Made by a program: the position numbers and the translations under genes | Assembly: GCA_045578045.1 (NCBI GenBank) | Contig: JAZNJM010000035.1 | Span: 1-13,116, forward strand | DNA from: SIG653 sp045578045 | Lineage (GTDB): Bacteria > Bacillota > Clostridia > Oscillospirales > CAG-382 | Direction: 5' to 3' | Length of the DNA stretch: 13,116 nucleotides | The notes under the pieces: generated by a model | What the model saw: the letters and a program-made list of their open reading frames with translations, nothing else | What the model was told of the DNA's origin: nothing | Database searches by the model: none | Shown: piece by piece, positions 11,206 through 13,116 of the stretch | Layout of the letters: each line of letters opens with the position of its first letter | How positions within the stretch are numbered: the first letter of the stretch is position 1

Positions 11206-13116
11206 ATGAAAAAGCACCAAAAGAGATTATCTGCTGTATTATCAGCAACAATTTTACTTTCTTCGTTTTCGTTGACAGCTTATCCGTTAGATTTTAATGA
11301 AAAAGAAATCTCAGCGGAAAAATTGGGCGAAAGCGCAGGTAACTTGGGATACAATATCAAATGGGCTATTTCTGATGATGGAACGCTTTCTATAACAGGC
11401 GAAGGCGCAATGGATTCAATGACATCTCCTGAGTATTACCCTTGGTATTCAAGCAGAAATAACGTTAAAAATATAGTAATTGGAAAAGGTATTACAAGCA
11501 TAGGAGATTTTGCATTTACTTATTTTGATAAGGTTGAAGAAATATCCATTCCCGAAGGTGTGGAAGCAATCGGTTATAGAGCGTTGGGCAATTTGAAAAA
11601 CGTTAAAACTGTAACACTCCCCACAACGTTAAAAAGCGTTGGCGGTTTTGCCTTTGACGGTTGCAGTTCTCTTGAAACGGTAACGATTCCCGAATCCGTA
11701 ACAAAAATCGGAGAACTTGCTTTCAGATATTGTTCTTCTCTTGCTTCTGTCAATATACCAAAATCAGCCCACGAAATAGGCGAAGGCGTTTTTGCGTACT
11801 GTAACGCGTTGAAAAAAGTTGAAGTATCAGCAGAAAACGAAAAATTTGAAACGAATGAAAATTGCTTATTTGATAAAGAAAACAATATTATACTTTGGGG
11901 AACTGATGAAAGTAAACTTCCAAGCGATACTGTAAGAATTGGAAGTTATGCATTCCAAAACAAAACAGGTCTTAAAGAAGTCTTACTCCCCGACACAGTA
12001 AAAAGCATTGGCGAATATGCTTTTGGAAACTGTACATCTCTTGAAAAAGTAACTCTTTCAAACACACTTAAAGAAATTGAAACAGCTGCATTTTACGGAT
12101 GCAAAGCTGTTTCCGAAATAGTTCTTCCCGAATCTCTTGAAAGAATCGGTGATATGGCATTTATAAACTGCACCGCTCTTGCAAAAATAGAAATGGGAAG
12201 CAATATAAGCTATATTGGCGGTGGTGATGGCGGAAGTCCATTCAACAACACAGCGGCATACAAAGACGAATCCAATTGGGAAAACGGTGTTTTATATATT
12301 GGCAAATGTCTTATAGAAGTAGACAATGCCAAGCTTAAGGCAGAATACACCGTGAAAGACGGAACAACGGTAATTGCGGCAAACGCATTTGCGGGTTGCA
12401 ATAATCTTACGTCTTTATCTCTCCCCGAAACTTTGCTTGGAATCGGAAAATACGCTTTCTCTTATTGTACTTCTCTCACGGAATTATCTATTCCCGATTC
12501 CATTAAAAGAATGGAAGAAGGTATGCTTTACGGTTGTTCTTTCCTTGAGTCTTTTATTCTTCCCGAAAGCCTTGAATATATAGGGCGGTTTTCTTTCGCA
12601 GAATGCAACGGATTAAAAGAACTCAATATTCCCGAAAAAGTAAGTTTTATTGACGAAGAAGCCTTTATTTACGGAAACGGATATGAGAAAATAACCGTAT
12701 CCGAGGAAAACGAAAAGTATGAAAGCAACGGAAACTGTTTGATTGAAAAAGAAAGCAAAAACCTTATATTAGGCTGTTCGAACAGCGTTATTCCCGCAGA
12801 CGGAAGCGTTGTATCAATCGGTGAATCCTCTTTCAGCAAGTGTCTGTCTCTTTCTTCCATTGTTATTCCCGATGCAGTAAAAAATATTGGCGTAAATGCT
12901 TTTTATGAATGTACTGCTCTTGAAAACGTTGATTTGGGCAAAGGCGTTGAAACCATTGAGGAAAGTGCATTTTACGGATGTTCTTCCCTTAATAGTGTAA
13001 AAGGTGGTGAAAACGTTAAAAATATTGGCGTAAATGCTTTTTATGAATGTACTGCTCTTGAAAACGTTGATTTGGGCAAAGGCGTTGAAACCATTGAGGA
13101 AAGTGCATTTTACGGA
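11206..13116 (+). CDS. Secreted BspA-type leucine-rich repeat protein (3' end missing)
   Basis: The frame is open for all 637 codons to the window edge, so the C-terminus is missing. AGGAGG (11191-11196) nine bases before the ATG fixes the start. A signal peptide (MKKHQKRLSAVLSATILLSS onward, likely cut near residue 25) is followed by a cap at about 49-95 (YNIKWAISDDGTLSITGEGA). Many 23-residue LRR_5 units then follow, with the IPESVTKIGELAFRYCSSL pattern. Spacer blocks recur with SAENEKFETNENCLFDKENN and SEENEKYESNGNCLIEKE. BspA-like proteins are surface or secreted binders of host or other bacterial components, but the partner here is unknown. The cap and the repeats are the same type as in the ectodomain of the M56 sensor at 2726-6832, so the two may bind related targets. 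Any surface-anchoring domain would lie beyond the window. Confidence 0.93.
   Translation, partial: MKKHQKRLSAVLSATILLSSFSLTAYPLDFNEKEISAEKLGESAGNLGYNIKWAISDDGTLSITGEGAMDSMTSPEYYPWYSSRNNVKNIVIGKGITSIGDFAFTYFDKVEEISIPEGVEAIGYRALGNLKNVKTVTLPTTLKSVGGFAFDGCSSLETVTIPESVTKIGELAFRYCSSLASVNIPKSAHEIGEGVFAYCNALKKVEVSAENEKFETNENCLFDKENNIILWGTDESKLPSDTVRIGSYAFQNKTGLKEVLLPDTVKSIGEYAFGNCTSLEKVTLSNTLKEIETAAFYGCKAVSEIVLPESLERIGDMAFINCTALAKIEMGSNISYIGGGDGGSPFNNTAAYKDESNWENGVLYIGKCLIEVDNAKLKAEYTVKDGTTVIAANAFAGCNNLTSLSLPETLLGIGKYAFSYCTSLTELSIPDSIKRMEEGMLYGCSFLESFILPESLEYIGRFSFAECNGLKELNIPEKVSFIDEEAFIYGNGYEKITVSEENEKYESNGNCLIEKESKNLILGCSNSVIPADGSVVSIGESSFSKCLSLSSIVIPDAVKNIGVNAFYECTALENVDLGKGVETIEESAFYGCSSLNSVKGGENVKNIGVNAFYECTALENVDLGKGVETIEESAFYG
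12880..13116 (+). repeat. Exact 99-bp direct repeat, 138-bp spacing, ending at the window edge
   Basis: Positions 12880-12978 and 13018-13116 are identical over 99 bases (AAAAATATTGGCG to TTTTACGGA). The base before each copy differs. The spacing equals two LRR units (46 codons), so the frame is kept. The second copy ends exactly at the last base, which suggests that an assembler stopped in a repeat. Confidence 0.9.

Overview
The window looks like a piece of a low-GC Gram-positive genome, most likely a gut-type clostridium (Ruminococcus/Oscillospirales-like). The evidence is AT-rich DNA, strong GGAGG-type ribosome binding sites, classical lipobox lipoproteins, a BlaI/BlaR1-type regulator pair, BspA-type (LRR_5) leucine-rich repeat proteins, an RHS tip and tRNA genes with encoded CCA ends. 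This is inference from gene content; no rRNA or marker gene is present. The right edge looks like an assembly break, because its last 99 bases are an exact copy of an internal stretch.

Left half (152-6832, all minus strand). Reading in transcription order, the locus starts with a very large BlaR1-like M56 metalloprotease/sensor (2726-6832). Its extracellular sensor is not a penicillin-binding domain but a BspA-like LRR array, a GerMN domain and a second LRR array. It is followed closely by a Ser/Glu-rich lipoprotein (1899-2660) and a small single-pass membrane protein (1494-1877). Then come a BlaI-family repressor with its own promoter (855-1211) and another small lipoprotein (152-643). The likely logic is that a cell-surface signal is sensed by the LRR/GerMN ectodomain, the cytoplasmic zinc protease is activated, the BlaI-like repressor is inactivated, and envelope lipoproteins are induced. 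The ligand is unknown. This is the best candidate in the window for an undescribed system.

Middle (about 6833-8283). An AT-rich divergent region carries the promoter of the sensor gene and, on the plus strand, the promoter of a tRNA cluster: tRNA-Arg(TCT), a tRNA-His(GTG) with two abnormal bases, two broken 5' fragments of tRNA-Pro with structured DNA between them, and an intact tRNA-Pro(TGG) followed by a terminator.

Right half (8284-13116, plus strand). This is an accessory region. It holds a frameshifted membrane-protein gene, a lipoprotein gene, a cluster of GACAGGGGACGG-type repeats, an orphan RHS C-terminal tip with a hydrophobic variable tail, and a small multi-pass membrane protein that is a plausible immunity partner. 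A second copy of the repeat encodes the end of that last protein. After hairpins comes a secreted BspA-type LRR protein that runs off the end of the window. The RHS tip and its partner lie between two 44-bp near-identical direct repeats, which suggests a cassette exchanged by recombination.
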